DNA from: Streptomyces sp. Edi4
GTDB taxonomy: Bacteria > Actinomycetota > Actinomycetes > Streptomycetales > Streptomycetaceae
Assembly (NCBI RefSeq): GCF_040253615.1
Contig: NZ_JBEJGY010000004.1
Coordinates: forward strand, 3,596,001 to 3,660,000
Direction: 5' to 3'
DNA: 64,000 nt
Shown here: positions 1 to 8,114 of the stretch, in pieces
Layout of the letters: each line of letters opens with the position of its first letter
Position numbering within the stretch: the stretch's first letter is position 1
Position numbers and translations under genes: made by a program
The notes under the pieces: generated by a model
Database searches by the model: none
The model's input: only the letters and a program-made list of their open reading frames with translations
Told to the model about the DNA's origin: nothing

Positions 1-1
1 G

Positions 2-622
2 ATCGTGGAGTCCAAACGGCGGGCGCCGGGCGACGACCTGACGAGCGCGCTGATCGCGGCGTCCGAGGACGGTGACCACCTCACCACGGAGGAGATCACC
101 AACACGCTCCAGCTGATGGTCGCGGCGGGTCATGAGACGACGATCAGCCTCATCGTGAACGCGGTGCTGGCTCTGGAGACGCATCCCGAGCAGCGCGAAC
201 TGGTGCTGGCGGGGAAGGTGGCGTGGGAGAACGTCATCGAGGAGACCCTGCGCTGGTCGACGCCGACGTCGCACGTCCTGTTCCGCTTCGCGACGGAGGA
301 TGTGCCGGTGGGTGACCGGGTGCTGCCGGCGGGCGAGGCGCTGATCGTCTCCTTCGGGGCGATCGGGCGGGACGAGGCGCAGCACGGGCCGACGGCGGGC
401 GACTTCGATGTGACCCGCACCCCGAACCGCCACATCTCCTTCGGCCACGGCCCGCACGTCTGCCCCGGGGCGGCCCTGTCCCGCCTGGAGGCGGGGGTCG
501 CGCTGCCGGCCCTGTACGCCCGCTTCCCCTCCCTGACCCTGGCGGTCCCGGCGACCTCACTCCGCAACAAGCCGATCGTCACCCAGAACGACCTTTTCGA
601 CCTTCCGGTCCGGCTGACCTGA
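2..622 (+). CDS. Cytochrome P450, C-terminal part (5' end outside window)
   Basis: The frame is open to the left window edge, so only the last 206 residues are seen. They hold the second half of a bacterial class I P450. The I-helix oxygen-activation motif AGHETT lies near fragment residue 42, the ExxR motif (EETLR) near 80-84, and the heme loop FGHGPHVCPG near 147-156 with its Cys as the axial thiolate ligand. The end of the protein (about 50 residues after Cys) is normal for the family. Substrate is unknown. A repeat-rich gap of about 470 bp separates it from serC, so it is probably the last gene of its transcription unit. Family call is sure; role is open. Confidence 0.93.
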   Translation: MVESKRRAPGDDLTSALIAASEDGDHLTTEEITNTLQLMVAAGHETTISLIVNAVLALETHPEQRELVLAGKVAWENVIEETLRWSTPTSHVLFRFATEDVPVGDRVLPAGEALIVSFGAIGRDEAQHGPTAGDFDVTRTPNRHISFGHGPHVCPGAALSRLEAGVALPALYARFPSLTLAVPATSLRNKPIVTQNDLFDLPVRLT

Positions 623-1092
623 CGGGTGTACGGGGGCGGGGTGGGGCATCCCGGGGCGTCAACAGACCGTGCTGGGGCACCCGCGCAGTTCCCCGCGCCC
701 CTGAACCACTCGATGCCGGACGGCACGCACATCTTCAGCCCGTCACGGGGGTCCCCCCAGCCCTCAAGGCCTTGGGGGAGTTTGAGGACGAGCGCCCTTC
801 AGGCGCGAACGGGGTCTGGGGCAGAGCCGCAGGTGTTTGGACCTCAGCTCCCTCACCGCCCCCGGAGGGTTTCGGGAAGGGGCGGGGTGGGGTCATCTCC
901 GGGGTCCGGGACGGAGCCTCAGTAACCCCGGCGTAACCCCGGCTTTCGTCTGCGGACCGTGCTGGGGCACCCGCGCAGTTCCCCGCGCCCCCAAGCAGGG
1001 CACCCGGCACCGGGCAGCCGGGGGCTGTGGGGGCCGTCTCATCGGGCGGACCCGGGGGACCGGGGCCGTCAGGACCCGCTACGCTCGCGCAC
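623..1092. repeat. Intergenic gap with duplicated GC-rich Streptomyces-type repeats
   Basis: No convincing gene. A 37-bp sequence is present twice without a mismatch, at 665-701 and 955-991; its core is GCGCAGTTCCCCGCGCCCC. The same core returns at 18513-18531 and, inverted, near 49077-49090 and 49153-49172. A second repeat family, GGGGGTCCCCCCAG followed by GGCCTTGGGGGAG (746-781), returns as a variant at 21976-22010 just upstream of the RiPP precursor. Both are the short palindromic-type elements scattered through Streptomyces intergenic DNA. The serC promoter must lie in or near this gap, but no clear -35/-10 is visible. Confidence 0.8.
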
Positions 1093-2211
1093 GTGGCTGA
1101 GATCCAGATTCCCGCTGACATGAAGCCCGCCGACGGCCGTTTCGGCGCGGGCCCCTCCAAGGTGCGTACGGAGGCGCTGGACGCCCTGGCCGCCACCGGC
1201 ACCTCCCTCCTCGGCACCTCCCACCGCCAGGCCCCGGTCAAGAACCTGGTCGGCGAGGTGCGCCAGGGCATCCGGGACCTCTTCTCCCTCCCCGAGGGCT
1301 ACGAGGTGATCCTGGGCAACGGCGGCTCCACCGCGTTCTGGGACGTCGCGACGCACGGCCTGATCGAGAACAAGTCCCAGCACCTGAACTTCGGCGAGTT
1401 CTCCTCCAAGTTCGCCAAGGCCGCCAAGGCCGCCCCCTGGCTGGCCGAGCCGACCGTCATCAGCAGCGACCCGGGCACCCACCCGGACCCGAAGGCCGAA
1501 GCGGGCGTGGACGTGTACGCGTTCACGCACAACGAGACCTCCACCGGTGTCGCCGCCCCCATCAAGCGCGTGTCCGGCGCCGACGAGGGCGCCCTCGTCC
1601 TGGTGGACGCGACCTCCGGCGCCGGCGGCCTGCCCGTCGACATCACCGAGACGGACGTCTACTACTTCGCCCCGCAGAAGTCGTTCGCCTCGGACGGCGG
1701 CCTGTGGCTCGCCGCGTTCTCGCCGGCCGCCCTCGATCGCGCCCAGCGCGTGCACGCGAGCGGGCGTCACGTGCCGGAGTTCTTCTCGCTGCCGACCGCG
1801 ATCGACAACTCGCTGAAGAACCAGACGTACAACACCCCCGCCCTGTCCACCCTGTTCCTGCTCAACGAGCAGCTGAAGTGGATCAACGGCCAGGGCGGTC
1901 TCGACTGGGCGACGGGCCGCACCCGCGCGTCCTCCCAGGCCCTGTACGGCTGGGCCGAGGACTCCAAGCACGCCACCCCGTTCGTGACGGACCCGGCCAA
2001 GCGCTCGCAGGTCATCGGCACGATCGACTTCGCGGAGGGCGTCGACGCCGCCGCGGTCGCCAAGGTGCTGCGCGCCAACGGCATCGTGGACACCGAGCCG
2101 TACCGCAAGCTGGGCCGCAACCAGCTGCGTATCGCGATGTTCCCGGCGATCGACCCGGCGGACGTCGAAGCCCTGACGGCCTGCGTGGACTACGTCATCG
2201 AGCAGCTGTAG
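1093..2211 (+). CDS. serC: Phosphoserine aminotransferase
   Basis: Class V PLP aminotransferase of serine biosynthesis: converts 3-phosphohydroxypyruvate and glutamate to phosphoserine and 2-oxoglutarate in the cytoplasm. The 372-residue length and the N-terminal block ADGRFGAGPSKVR are typical of the actinobacterial SerC type. Other marks are the TSHRQAPV loop, the LGNGGSTAFWD substrate region, and the PLP lysine in FAPQKSFASDGG at about residue 196. GTG at 1093 is chosen because the conserved domain begins shortly after it; the frame is open further upstream but that part reads as low-complexity filler. It converges on the SDR gene at 2318, with a hairpin between them. Confidence 0.95.
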   Translation: MAEIQIPADMKPADGRFGAGPSKVRTEALDALAATGTSLLGTSHRQAPVKNLVGEVRQGIRDLFSLPEGYEVILGNGGSTAFWDVATHGLIENKSQHLNFGEFSSKFAKAAKAAPWLAEPTVISSDPGTHPDPKAEAGVDVYAFTHNETSTGVAAPIKRVSGADEGALVLVDATSGAGGLPVDITETDVYYFAPQKSFASDGGLWLAAFSPAALDRAQRVHASGRHVPEFFSLPTAIDNSLKNQTYNTPALSTLFLLNEQLKWINGQGGLDWATGRTRASSQALYGWAEDSKHATPFVTDPAKRSQVIGTIDFAEGVDAAAVAKVLRANGIVDTEPYRKLGRNQLRIAMFPAIDPADVEALTACVDYVIEQL

Positions 2212-2216
2212 GCATC

Positions 2217-2263
2217 TCGGCGTACGCGAGGGAGGGCCGCGAGCGGATCCGCGCGTACGCCGA
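2217..2263. terminator. Hairpin between convergent serC and SDR gene
   Basis: Inverted repeat with perfect 12-bp arms, TCGGCGTACGCG (2217-2228) and CGCGTACGCCGA (2252-2263), around a 23-base loop. It starts six bases after the serC stop, in the gap between convergent genes, so it probably ends transcription from one or both sides. There is no T-run, as is common in Streptomyces. Confidence 0.6.
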
Positions 2264-2317
2264 CGTGTCGTGCCTCTTGGCAGGTTGCGCGGTCGGGCAG
2301 AGGTTCTGGCGGGGACG

Positions 2318-3046
2318 CTAGAGCATTCCTCCGGTGGCGGAGATGGTCTGTCCGGTGATCCAGCCGGAGTCGGGGCCGGCCAGGAAGGCGACGATGCCGG
2401 CGATGTCGCCTCCGGTGCCCAGGCGGCCGAGGACGGTGTTGCGGGCGGCGCGTTCGAGGAGCCTCGGGGGCAGGGACTGCCGCAGCATCGCGGTGTCGGT
2501 GGCGCCGGGCGCGACGCAGTTGACGGTGATGCGGCGGGGGCCGAATTCCTGGGCCGCCACTGCGGTGAACTGTTCGACGGCGGCTTTGCTGGCAGCGTAG
2601 ACGGCGTTGCCGGGGGTGGGGCGGCGTACACCGATGGAGGACATCGTGATGACGCGGCCACCGTCGCGCAGGCGGGTGGCGGCGTGCTGGAGAGCGAGGA
2701 AGGTGCCTTTGGTGTTGACGGCCATCACGCGGTCGTAGGTTTCCTCGCTGGCTTCTTCGATGCGTGCGTCGGGGAGCCAGACCGCCGCGTTCGCGACGAG
2801 GATGTCGAGGCCGCCCGTGACGCGTTCCGCCTCGGCGAAGAGCCGGGCCACCTGGGCCGAGTCGGCGAGGTCGGCGCGGACCGGGTACGCGCCGGTGGCG
2901 GCCGCCGCCTCTTTCGCGTCCTGTTCGGCCTGGTGGTAGCCGAAGGCCACGTGGGCGCCGTCGGTGGTGAGCCGTTCCACGATGGCCCGGCCGATTCCAC
3001 GCGAGCCGCCCGTGACCAGGGCCGTACGCCCTTGCAGGCTTCCCAT
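2318..3046 (-). CDS. SDR-family oxidoreductase (3-oxoacyl-ACP reductase-like)
   Basis: Classical short-chain dehydrogenase of 242 residues. The Rossmann motif TGGSRGIG lies at residues 13-20, NAA at 86-88, the catalytic Ser at about 136-137 and the YAASK catalytic pair at Tyr150/Lys154. All catalytic residues are intact and the N-terminal pattern favours NADP(H). The ATG at 3046 is chosen because the fold starts directly there. It is divergent from the ACP gene at 3136, with about 90 bp of shared promoter DNA. That pairing suggests it works on an ACP-bound beta-keto or beta-hydroxy acyl group made with the neighbouring P450 and acyl-AMP ligase. The exact substrate is inferred, not shown. Confidence 0.88.
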   Translation of the reverse strand: MGSLQGRTALVTGGSRGIGRAIVERLTTDGAHVAFGYHQAEQDAKEAAAATGAYPVRADLADSAQVARLFAEAERVTGGLDILVANAAVWLPDARIEEASEETYDRVMAVNTKGTFLALQHAATRLRDGGRVITMSSIGVRRPTPGNAVYAASKAAVEQFTAVAAQEFGPRRITVNCVAPGATDTAMLRQSLPPRLLERAARNTVLGRLGTGGDIAGIVAFLAGPDSGWITGQTISATGGML

Positions 3047-3135
3047 GACACCCCACCCAACTACACTGCGTTGACCTAGAGTTGCGTAGAGTAGCATTCG
3101 TGGGGTCGGGACAATCCACGGACGGGGAGCGCGCG

Positions 3136-3411
3136 TTGAGCGATCGACGGATGAGCAGGACGGCGGTCCGGGCCGTTCTCGTGGACGCCGTGCGGGAGCT
3201 GAAGCCCGAGTTCGCCGAGCTCGCGCTCACCGGTGACGAGCATCTCAGCGCCGAACTGGGGCTGGACTCGGTGGCCCGGGTGGAGCTGCTGGTGGTGCTG
3301 GAGGAGGAGTTCGGGATCGAGGACGAGGTGGACCCGAGGATCTTCATGACGCCGGCGACCATCAATGCCCTGGTCGAGCAGATCGTGGTCACTGAGGACG
3401 TCTGCCCGTGA
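3136..3411 (+). CDS. Acyl carrier protein
   Basis: Small acidic carrier protein, about 91 residues, with the phosphopantetheine attachment site LGLDSVARVELL (Ser at about residue 45) followed by the usual helix III region. It would hold an acyl thioester for the P450 and ligase encoded just downstream. TTG at 3136 is preferred because GGGGAG (3124-3129) sits six bases before it; an ATG a few codons later is possible. It is the first gene of a three-gene operon: its stop overlaps the GTG of the P450. It is a stand-alone carrier, not the housekeeping fatty-acid ACP, since no fab genes are nearby. Confidence 0.88.
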   Translation: MSDRRMSRTAVRAVLVDAVRELKPEFAELALTGDEHLSAELGLDSVARVELLVVLEEEFGIEDEVDPRIFMTPATINALVEQIVVTEDVCP

Positions 3412-4610
3412 CGTCCGCGGCGGTGACCGCCCCCGCCGGGGGTGGCGAGGAACGGACCGGTCCCGGGGGAGGGTGCCCCCGCAGCGAGCGGCGGGTGTAC
3501 CTGCGCGGAACCGAGCCGGCGGAGCGGTTCTTCGGCGCGGGGGACGACGAGCTGTCCCACGCGCAGGGCTGGGACGTGGTCTTCGGCGGAAGGTTCGGCC
3601 GGGGTGTCCTCAATCTCGACGGTGAACCTCACCGTGCCTACCGGCAGGCCCTCGTGCCGCTGCTGCGCCGCAACACGGTGACCTGCCATCAGGGAACCAT
3701 CACGGAACTGCTGGAGCGCTCGCTGCTGTCGCTGCCCCTGGGCACGCCGGTGGACCTGCACGCCTTCACCCAGTTGCTGGCCTTCAAGGTCGCCGCGCGC
3801 GTGTTCGCCGGGATGGACGAGGACGAGGCCCAGGAACTCCACGGCCTGTTCGGCCAGTTGCGGACACCGCCTGCGGGGGATCTCGGCACGCCCGGCGGGA
3901 ACGCCGCGGCCCGCCGGGTGGGCCGTGCGCGGCGCCGGGTGCGCGAACTGCTGCGCGGTGCTGTCGGCCGCCTGGAGCACACCGACGGGCCGGTGCGGCG
4001 GCTGCGCGCACTGCCCGATCCGCCGCCGGACGACGTGATCGGGGAGAACATCGCCATCCTGATCCTCGCGGGGTACGAGACCACGGGATACCTCAGCGCC
4101 CGGCTGCTGTGGCTGCTGGCCCGCCATCCGGGGGAGCAGGAGGCCATCCGCGCGGAGCCGGGCGACCCTTCGGCTGCGCCGCGGCTGGACGCGGCCTTCC
4201 AGGAGGCGGCCCGCCTGCACCCGCCGCTGGCCTGGCTGCCCCGCAGGGCCACCGCCGATCTCGTCCTGGGCGCCACGCGCATCCCGGCCGGCACCGAGGC
4301 CTTCTACTCCGTCACAGACACCCAGCGTGATCCGGACCTCTTCGCCGAACCGCATGCCTTTCGCCCCCAGCGCTTCGCCGACGGCGAGCGGCACGGCCGT
4401 TTCGCGCTCACGCCGTTCGGCGCCGGACGGCGGATCTGCGTCGGCATCCACCTCGGCACCCTGGAGACGAAACTGATCGTCTCCCGCACGGTCCGTGAGT
4501 TCCGGCTCAGTGCCGCGCCCGGCCCCTACATCGGCGACCTCTCCTCCAACGGCTCCACTGTCACCCCCGCCGCGCCGCTCCTGGCCCGGCTCGACCGGAT
4601 CTGCGGATGA
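3408..4610 (+). CDS. Cytochrome P450 of the ACP/acyl-AMP-ligase operon
   Basis: Complete P450 of 400 residues. AGYETT at 221-226 gives the I-helix acid-Thr pair, EAAR at 266-269 is the ExxR motif, and FGAGRRICVG at 337-346 holds the heme Cys344. The GTG start overlaps the ACP stop (GTGA) and the stop overlaps the ligase start, so the three genes are translationally coupled. By analogy with carrier-dependent P450s such as BioI or the amino-acid beta-hydroxylases of NRPS pathways, the likely substrate is an acyl-ACP rather than a free acid. That is inference from gene order. The first 25 residues are Gly/Pro-rich and not conserved-looking. Confidence 0.9.
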   Translation: MTSAAVTAPAGGGEERTGPGGGCPRSERRVYLRGTEPAERFFGAGDDELSHAQGWDVVFGGRFGRGVLNLDGEPHRAYRQALVPLLRRNTVTCHQGTITELLERSLLSLPLGTPVDLHAFTQLLAFKVAARVFAGMDEDEAQELHGLFGQLRTPPAGDLGTPGGNAAARRVGRARRRVRELLRGAVGRLEHTDGPVRRLRALPDPPPDDVIGENIAILILAGYETTGYLSARLLWLLARHPGEQEAIRAEPGDPSAAPRLDAAFQEAARLHPPLAWLPRRATADLVLGATRIPAGTEAFYSVTDTQRDPDLFAEPHAFRPQRFADGERHGRFALTPFGAGRRICVGIHLGTLETKLIVSRTVREFRLSAAPGPYIGDLSSNGSTVTPAAPLLARLDRICG

Positions 4611-6247
4611 CCATGAACACGCTCGACCACCCCACCCTCTGCGACGCTTTGCGCGCCCTGGCCCCCCAGGCGTCGGTGGTCTACCCGCGCACCGGCGAAC
4701 GGCTGGACGCCACCGGCCTCGACACCGCCTCGGCACAGGTCGCACACCGCCTGGTGGCGGCCGGGGTACGCCCCGCGGACGTCGTGGGCCTGCTGTCCCC
4801 GACCGGCCCCCAGGTCCTTGCGGGTCTGCTGGGCATCATGCGCGCCGGGGCCGCGGCCAGCCTGTTCCCGACCACCGGTGCTGTGCCCGAGCGCGAGGCC
4901 CAGCGGCTGGCCCCCGCGGTCGACACCGCCCGGATGCGCCACCTCGTCGTGCACCCGGACTGCGCGGACACGGCGCAGGCCCTCAAGCACCTGCGCCCCG
5001 CGCTGACCGTGCTGGACACCGACACGCCTCGCGGGCCGGCCCCCGCCGGGCCCCTGCCGCCCGTCGCGCCCGATGATCTCGCGGTGGTCCAGTTCACCTC
5101 GGGCAGCACTTCGGCGCCCAAGGGGGTGATGCTCACGCACGCCACCGTACTGGCCGGGCTGCGCGCGATCACCGCCTCCGCGCGGATGAACGCCGACGAC
5201 GTGATGGTGACCTGGGTGCCGCACTTCCACGACATGGGCCTCTTCGGCCCCCTGGCGGTCCTCGCCGCGGGCGGCAGCGTGTACGTGCTTTCGCCGCTTG
5301 AGTTCGTCCGTCGCCCGGGCAACGTCCTGCGCCTGCTGGCCCAGACCCGCGCCACCCTGCTGACCGGGCCGAACTTCTCCTACCAGCGCCTCGCCGCCGC
5401 GGCCCCCCCCGAACTCGCCGCACAGCTGGACCTGTCACGGTGGCGGCTGGCCTTCAACGGAGCCGAACCCGTCCGGGCCGACACCGTCGACACCTTCACC
5501 ACCCGCCTGGCACCGGCACACGTCGCCCCCTCGACGATGTACCCCGTGTATGGGATGGCCGAAGCCACCTTGGCCATCACCTTCCCACCCCCCGGCACCG
5601 CCCCTCGTACCGTGCACCTGGACCGCCGTCATCTGGCCGACGACCGGCTCGCCGTAGCCGTGCCAGCGGACCACCCCCGGGCGAAGTCCCTGGTCAGCGT
5701 GGGCCGGCCGGTCCAGGGCATGCGGCTGCGGCTGGTGGACGCGGCCGGAACGGTGTGCGAGCCGGGCCGGCTGGGCGAGATCCAGATCGCCGGGCCCGCG
5801 GTCACCACCGGCTACTACGGGGACCCGGCCGCCACCGCCGAGGCCTTCGACGGCAGCTGGCTGCGCACCGGCGACCTCGGACTCCAGCTCGACGGCGACC
5901 TCTTCGTCACCGGACGCCGCAAGGAAATGATCATCGTGAACGGGCAGAACCACTTTCCCGAAGACGCCGAAAACCTGGCCCGCGAACAGCCCGGCGTACA
6001 CCAGGGCCGGTGCGTCGCCTACGCGGACACGACCGGTGAACACCTCACCCTCGCCGTCGAGATCACCCCGGGCGGCGATCCCGCCACCGTGACCGGACAG
6101 ATCCATCGCATGCTCTCCGACCACCTGGGCCTGGCCGCCGTACGCGTCCACCCGCTGCGCCCCGGCCGCCTTCCCCGCACCACCAGCGGCAAATGGCAGC
6201 GCGGCCTGGCCCGCGCACTCGTCGCCGGGGAAGCGGCGAAGGAGTGA
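4607..6247 (+). CDS. Fatty acyl-AMP ligase-like adenylate-forming enzyme
   Basis: AMP-binding enzyme of 546 residues. The P-loop FTSGSTSAPKGVM lies at 163-175, HFHDMGL near 206-212, NGAEPV at 284-289, YGMAEAT at 315-321, the hinge region LRTGDLG near 425, and a C-terminal TTSGKWQR with the usual catalytic Lys. The NGAEPV block and HDMGL are characteristic of fatty acyl-AMP ligases rather than CoA ligases. It would activate a free fatty acid as acyl-AMP and load it on the ACP two genes upstream. The ATG overlaps the P450 stop (ATGA). A strong hairpin 7 bp after the stop ends the operon. Chain length cannot be read from sequence. Confidence 0.9.
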   Translation: MTMNTLDHPTLCDALRALAPQASVVYPRTGERLDATGLDTASAQVAHRLVAAGVRPADVVGLLSPTGPQVLAGLLGIMRAGAAASLFPTTGAVPEREAQRLAPAVDTARMRHLVVHPDCADTAQALKHLRPALTVLDTDTPRGPAPAGPLPPVAPDDLAVVQFTSGSTSAPKGVMLTHATVLAGLRAITASARMNADDVMVTWVPHFHDMGLFGPLAVLAAGGSVYVLSPLEFVRRPGNVLRLLAQTRATLLTGPNFSYQRLAAAAPPELAAQLDLSRWRLAFNGAEPVRADTVDTFTTRLAPAHVAPSTMYPVYGMAEATLAITFPPPGTAPRTVHLDRRHLADDRLAVAVPADHPRAKSLVSVGRPVQGMRLRLVDAAGTVCEPGRLGEIQIAGPAVTTGYYGDPAATAEAFDGSWLRTGDLGLQLDGDLFVTGRRKEMIIVNGQNHFPEDAENLAREQPGVHQGRCVAYADTTGEHLTLAVEITPGGDPATVTGQIHRMLSDHLGLAAVRVHPLRPGRLPRTTSGKWQRGLARALVAGEAAKE

Positions 6248-6253
6248 GACACC

Positions 6254-6285
6254 GCTGCGCCTGCCGCATGAGCGGCAGGCGCAGC
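6254..6285. terminator. Strong hairpin terminator between convergent genes
   Basis: Perfect 14-bp stem, GCTGCGCCTGCCGC (6254-6267) with GCGGCAGGCGCAGC (6272-6285), and a four-base loop. It lies between the ligase stop (6247) and the stop of the convergent EF-hand gene (6302), so it likely serves both directions. Confidence 0.82.
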
Positions 6286-6301
6286 ACTACGGCACAGGGC
6301 G

Positions 6302-6847
6302 TCAGATCTTGCCGAAGAGGTGGTTGCCGCCGGCGTCCTCGTCCTCGCTCAGGAAGAACTCCTCGATGGCCTTCGCCAGTTCGGCCTCGCTGACGTATCC
6401 GTCGCCGTCGAGGTCGATGCGCGCCATCGCGGCCTTGTGGTCCTTGTCCCCCATGCCCAGACCGGTGTGCGCCTTGGCCAGCTCCTCACCGTCGAGCTTG
6501 CCGTCGCCGTTGGTGTCGCACAGCCTGATGATCGCCTTGGCCACCGGCTCGATGAGCTGACGGTAGCTCTCCCCCTTCGCCGCGTCCGAGCGCAGCCCGG
6601 TCACGTACTCCTCGCGGCTGACCGAACCGTCACCGTCCGCGTCGAGACTCTGCCTCATCCCCTCCCACAGGGCCCGGTAGGCGTCGCTCAGCGCGCGGTA
6701 CTTCGGCGATTGCGGCGTCTGCGCGAACTCCTTCCCCATGCGGGTGACGATCAGGTCGAAGTCCTCCTGGCTGATCCTGCCGTCACCATTGGTGTCGATG
6801 AGGTCGAAGTGCCGGGAGATCTTGCGGGTCAAGACGTCAGCGGACAT
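6302..6847 (-). CDS. EF-hand calcium-binding protein (four EF-hands)
   Basis: Cytoplasmic protein of 181 residues, made almost wholly of four EF-hand units. Canonical 12-residue loops start DTNGDGRISQED (about 18-29), DADGDGSVSREE (69-80), DTNGDGKLDGEE (111-122) and DLDGDGYVSEAE (145-156). All have Asp at positions 1, 3 and 5, Gly at 6 and an acidic residue at 12, so all four should bind calcium. No signal peptide. This is the calmodulin-like/calsymin-like group known in Streptomyces (Cab proteins). ATG at 6847 is chosen over the upstream one because AAGGAG precedes it at good spacing. It is transcribed towards the ligase operon and ends at the shared terminator. Confidence 0.92.
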   Translation of the reverse strand: MSADVLTRKISRHFDLIDTNGDGRISQEDFDLIVTRMGKEFAQTPQSPKYRALSDAYRALWEGMRQSLDADGDGSVSREEYVTGLRSDAAKGESYRQLIEPVAKAIIRLCDTNGDGKLDGEELAKAHTGLGMGDKDHKAAMARIDLDGDGYVSEAELAKAIEEFFLSEDEDAGGNHLFGKI

Positions 6848-7349
6848 AGAACGCTCTCCTTGCTGCGGAAACAAACCAGGACATCACGCAGCGTACACGT
6901 CTGAACGCGTAGCGTCAGCACGGGAATTCGCGGACCGCCGCCCGGAACCGGCCGCCCCGGCGCGGACACCACGGCTGCCCGAGGGCGTCAACGTCATGGG
7001 CGGCGTGGCCGGTGCCGCACGGGAAGGCCACGTTCACCGCCGCATCGATCGCGAGCTCCGCGTCGCGCACGTCGTGCCGCGCGTCACACCCGGCACCCGG
7101 CCCCCGGTGCACCGTCGCGCCCCGCGCCGGGCCCCGCGTCACGGCCGATAACCGCTCTATTGCGTACGCCCCTTGGTCCCTACCATCCAAAGCGATCCGG
7201 CGCGCTCCGCACCACGGGCCGGACCGATCGACGACGTTTGACATGTTCATGCCTCAACTGGACCACTGGGTCACAGCGACGGCAGGGACATGCGGCTGGA
7301 CCCCCCACCTGACGCACGGCCACCGACATCGACAACCGATCGGAGCATC
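6848..7349. other. Gap with no convincing gene
   Basis: About 500 bp between the divergent EF-hand gene and the DUF4360 gene. Open frames exist on both strands, for example 6915-7250 minus, but none has a ribosome site plus a recognisable domain. The 6950-7130 part has coding-like base use and may be a worn gene remnant. The promoters of both flanking genes should lie in this gap; I cannot place them reliably. Confidence 0.45.
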
Positions 7350-8003
7350 ATGCCCGGTGCACTTCTCGGGGGCGCCGCGACCGCGGCCTTCCTCGCGTCC
7401 TCGCTCTTCACCGCCACACCCGCCGCGTCCGGCATCACCGCACCGCCCGACAAGATCGTGATCGAGATCGCCACCGTCAACGGCTCGGGCTGTCCGCTCG
7501 GCACCGCCGCGGTCGCCGTCTCGCCGGACAACACGGCCTTCACCGTCACCTACAGCCAGTACCTCGCACAGGTCGGCACCGGCTCCAAGCCGACCGACTT
7601 CCGCAAGAACTGCCAGCTCAACCTGATCGTGCACGTCCCATCGGGCTTCACCTACGCCGTCGCGAGCGCCGACTACCGCGGCTACGCCCACCTGGAGAGC
7701 GGGGCGAGCGCCATCCAGAAGGCCTCGTACTACTTCCAGGGCTCACCGGACACGGCGAGCAGATCGCACCCCTTCACCGGCCCCTACGACGACAACTGGG
7801 AGGCCACCGACTCCACCGACTGGGGCCAGCTGGTCTGGGCCCCGTGCGGCGTGCAGCGCAACTTCAACATCAACACCGAGCTGCGCGCGAGCGCCGGCAC
7901 CTCCGACCCGCACACCAACAGCTTCATCACCATGGACTCCACCGACGGCGACATCCAGACCATTTACCACCTGGCGTGGAAGGAGTGCCCCGGACAGCGC
8001 TGA
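7350..8003 (+). CDS. Secreted DUF4360 family protein
   Basis: Exported protein of about 217 residues. A hydrophobic N-terminus with an Ala-rich end (TATPAASG) is followed by a DUF4360 domain: IEIATVNGSGCPLGTAAVAV near the start, then FTVTYSQYLAQVG, DFRKNCQLNLIVHVPSGFTY and, near the C-terminus, FNINTELRASAG and FITMDSTDGDIQTIYHLAWK. Two conserved Cys pairs are visible. Function of the family is unknown; members are small secreted proteins common in Streptomyces. ATG 7350 is used, with GGAG close before it; an in-frame ATG at 7290 would put a Pro/Asp-rich stretch before the signal segment, which argues against it. Confidence 0.85.
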   Translation: MPGALLGGAATAAFLASSLFTATPAASGITAPPDKIVIEIATVNGSGCPLGTAAVAVSPDNTAFTVTYSQYLAQVGTGSKPTDFRKNCQLNLIVHVPSGFTYAVASADYRGYAHLESGASAIQKASYYFQGSPDTASRSHPFTGPYDDNWEATDSTDWGQLVWAPCGVQRNFNINTELRASAGTSDPHTNSFITMDSTDGDIQTIYHLAWKECPGQR

Positions 8004-8012
8004 GCGCACGAG

Positions 8013-8042
8013 GGGGGCCCGCGCCCCACGCGTGGGCCCCTC
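8013..8042. terminator. Probable terminator hairpin after the DUF4360 gene
   Basis: GAGGGG and GGGCCC on the left pair with GGGCCCCTC on the right around a GC-rich loop. It lies about 10 bp after the DUF4360 stop, in front of the convergent gene ending at 8115. Confidence 0.45.
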
Positions 8043-8078
8043 GGCGGCGTGCCCCAACAGGCCGCCCGCGTTCCAGGC

Positions 8079-8110
8079 TTCCGGCACTTCCGGCACTTCC
8101 GGCACTCCCG
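8079..8110. repeat. Tandem 9-bp repeat TTCCGGCAC
   Basis: Three exact copies of TTCCGGCAC and a fourth, changed copy lie directly before the stop codon of the convergent membrane-anchored protein at 8115. They are non-coding and probably arose by slippage. Confidence 0.7.
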
Positions 8111-8114
8111 GCCC

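Noticed and set aside
626..925. 99-residue frame after the first P450
   Set aside because: It spans two repeat families and has no coding pattern.
2190..4745. 851-residue minus frame across SDR, ACP and P450 genes
   Set aside because: It runs through three recognised genes in the wrong phase or strand and is Arg/Pro-rich, as GC shadows are.
6915..7250. 111-residue minus frame between EF-hand and DUF4360 genes
   Set aside because: No ribosome site, no domain; sequence like a remnant at best.
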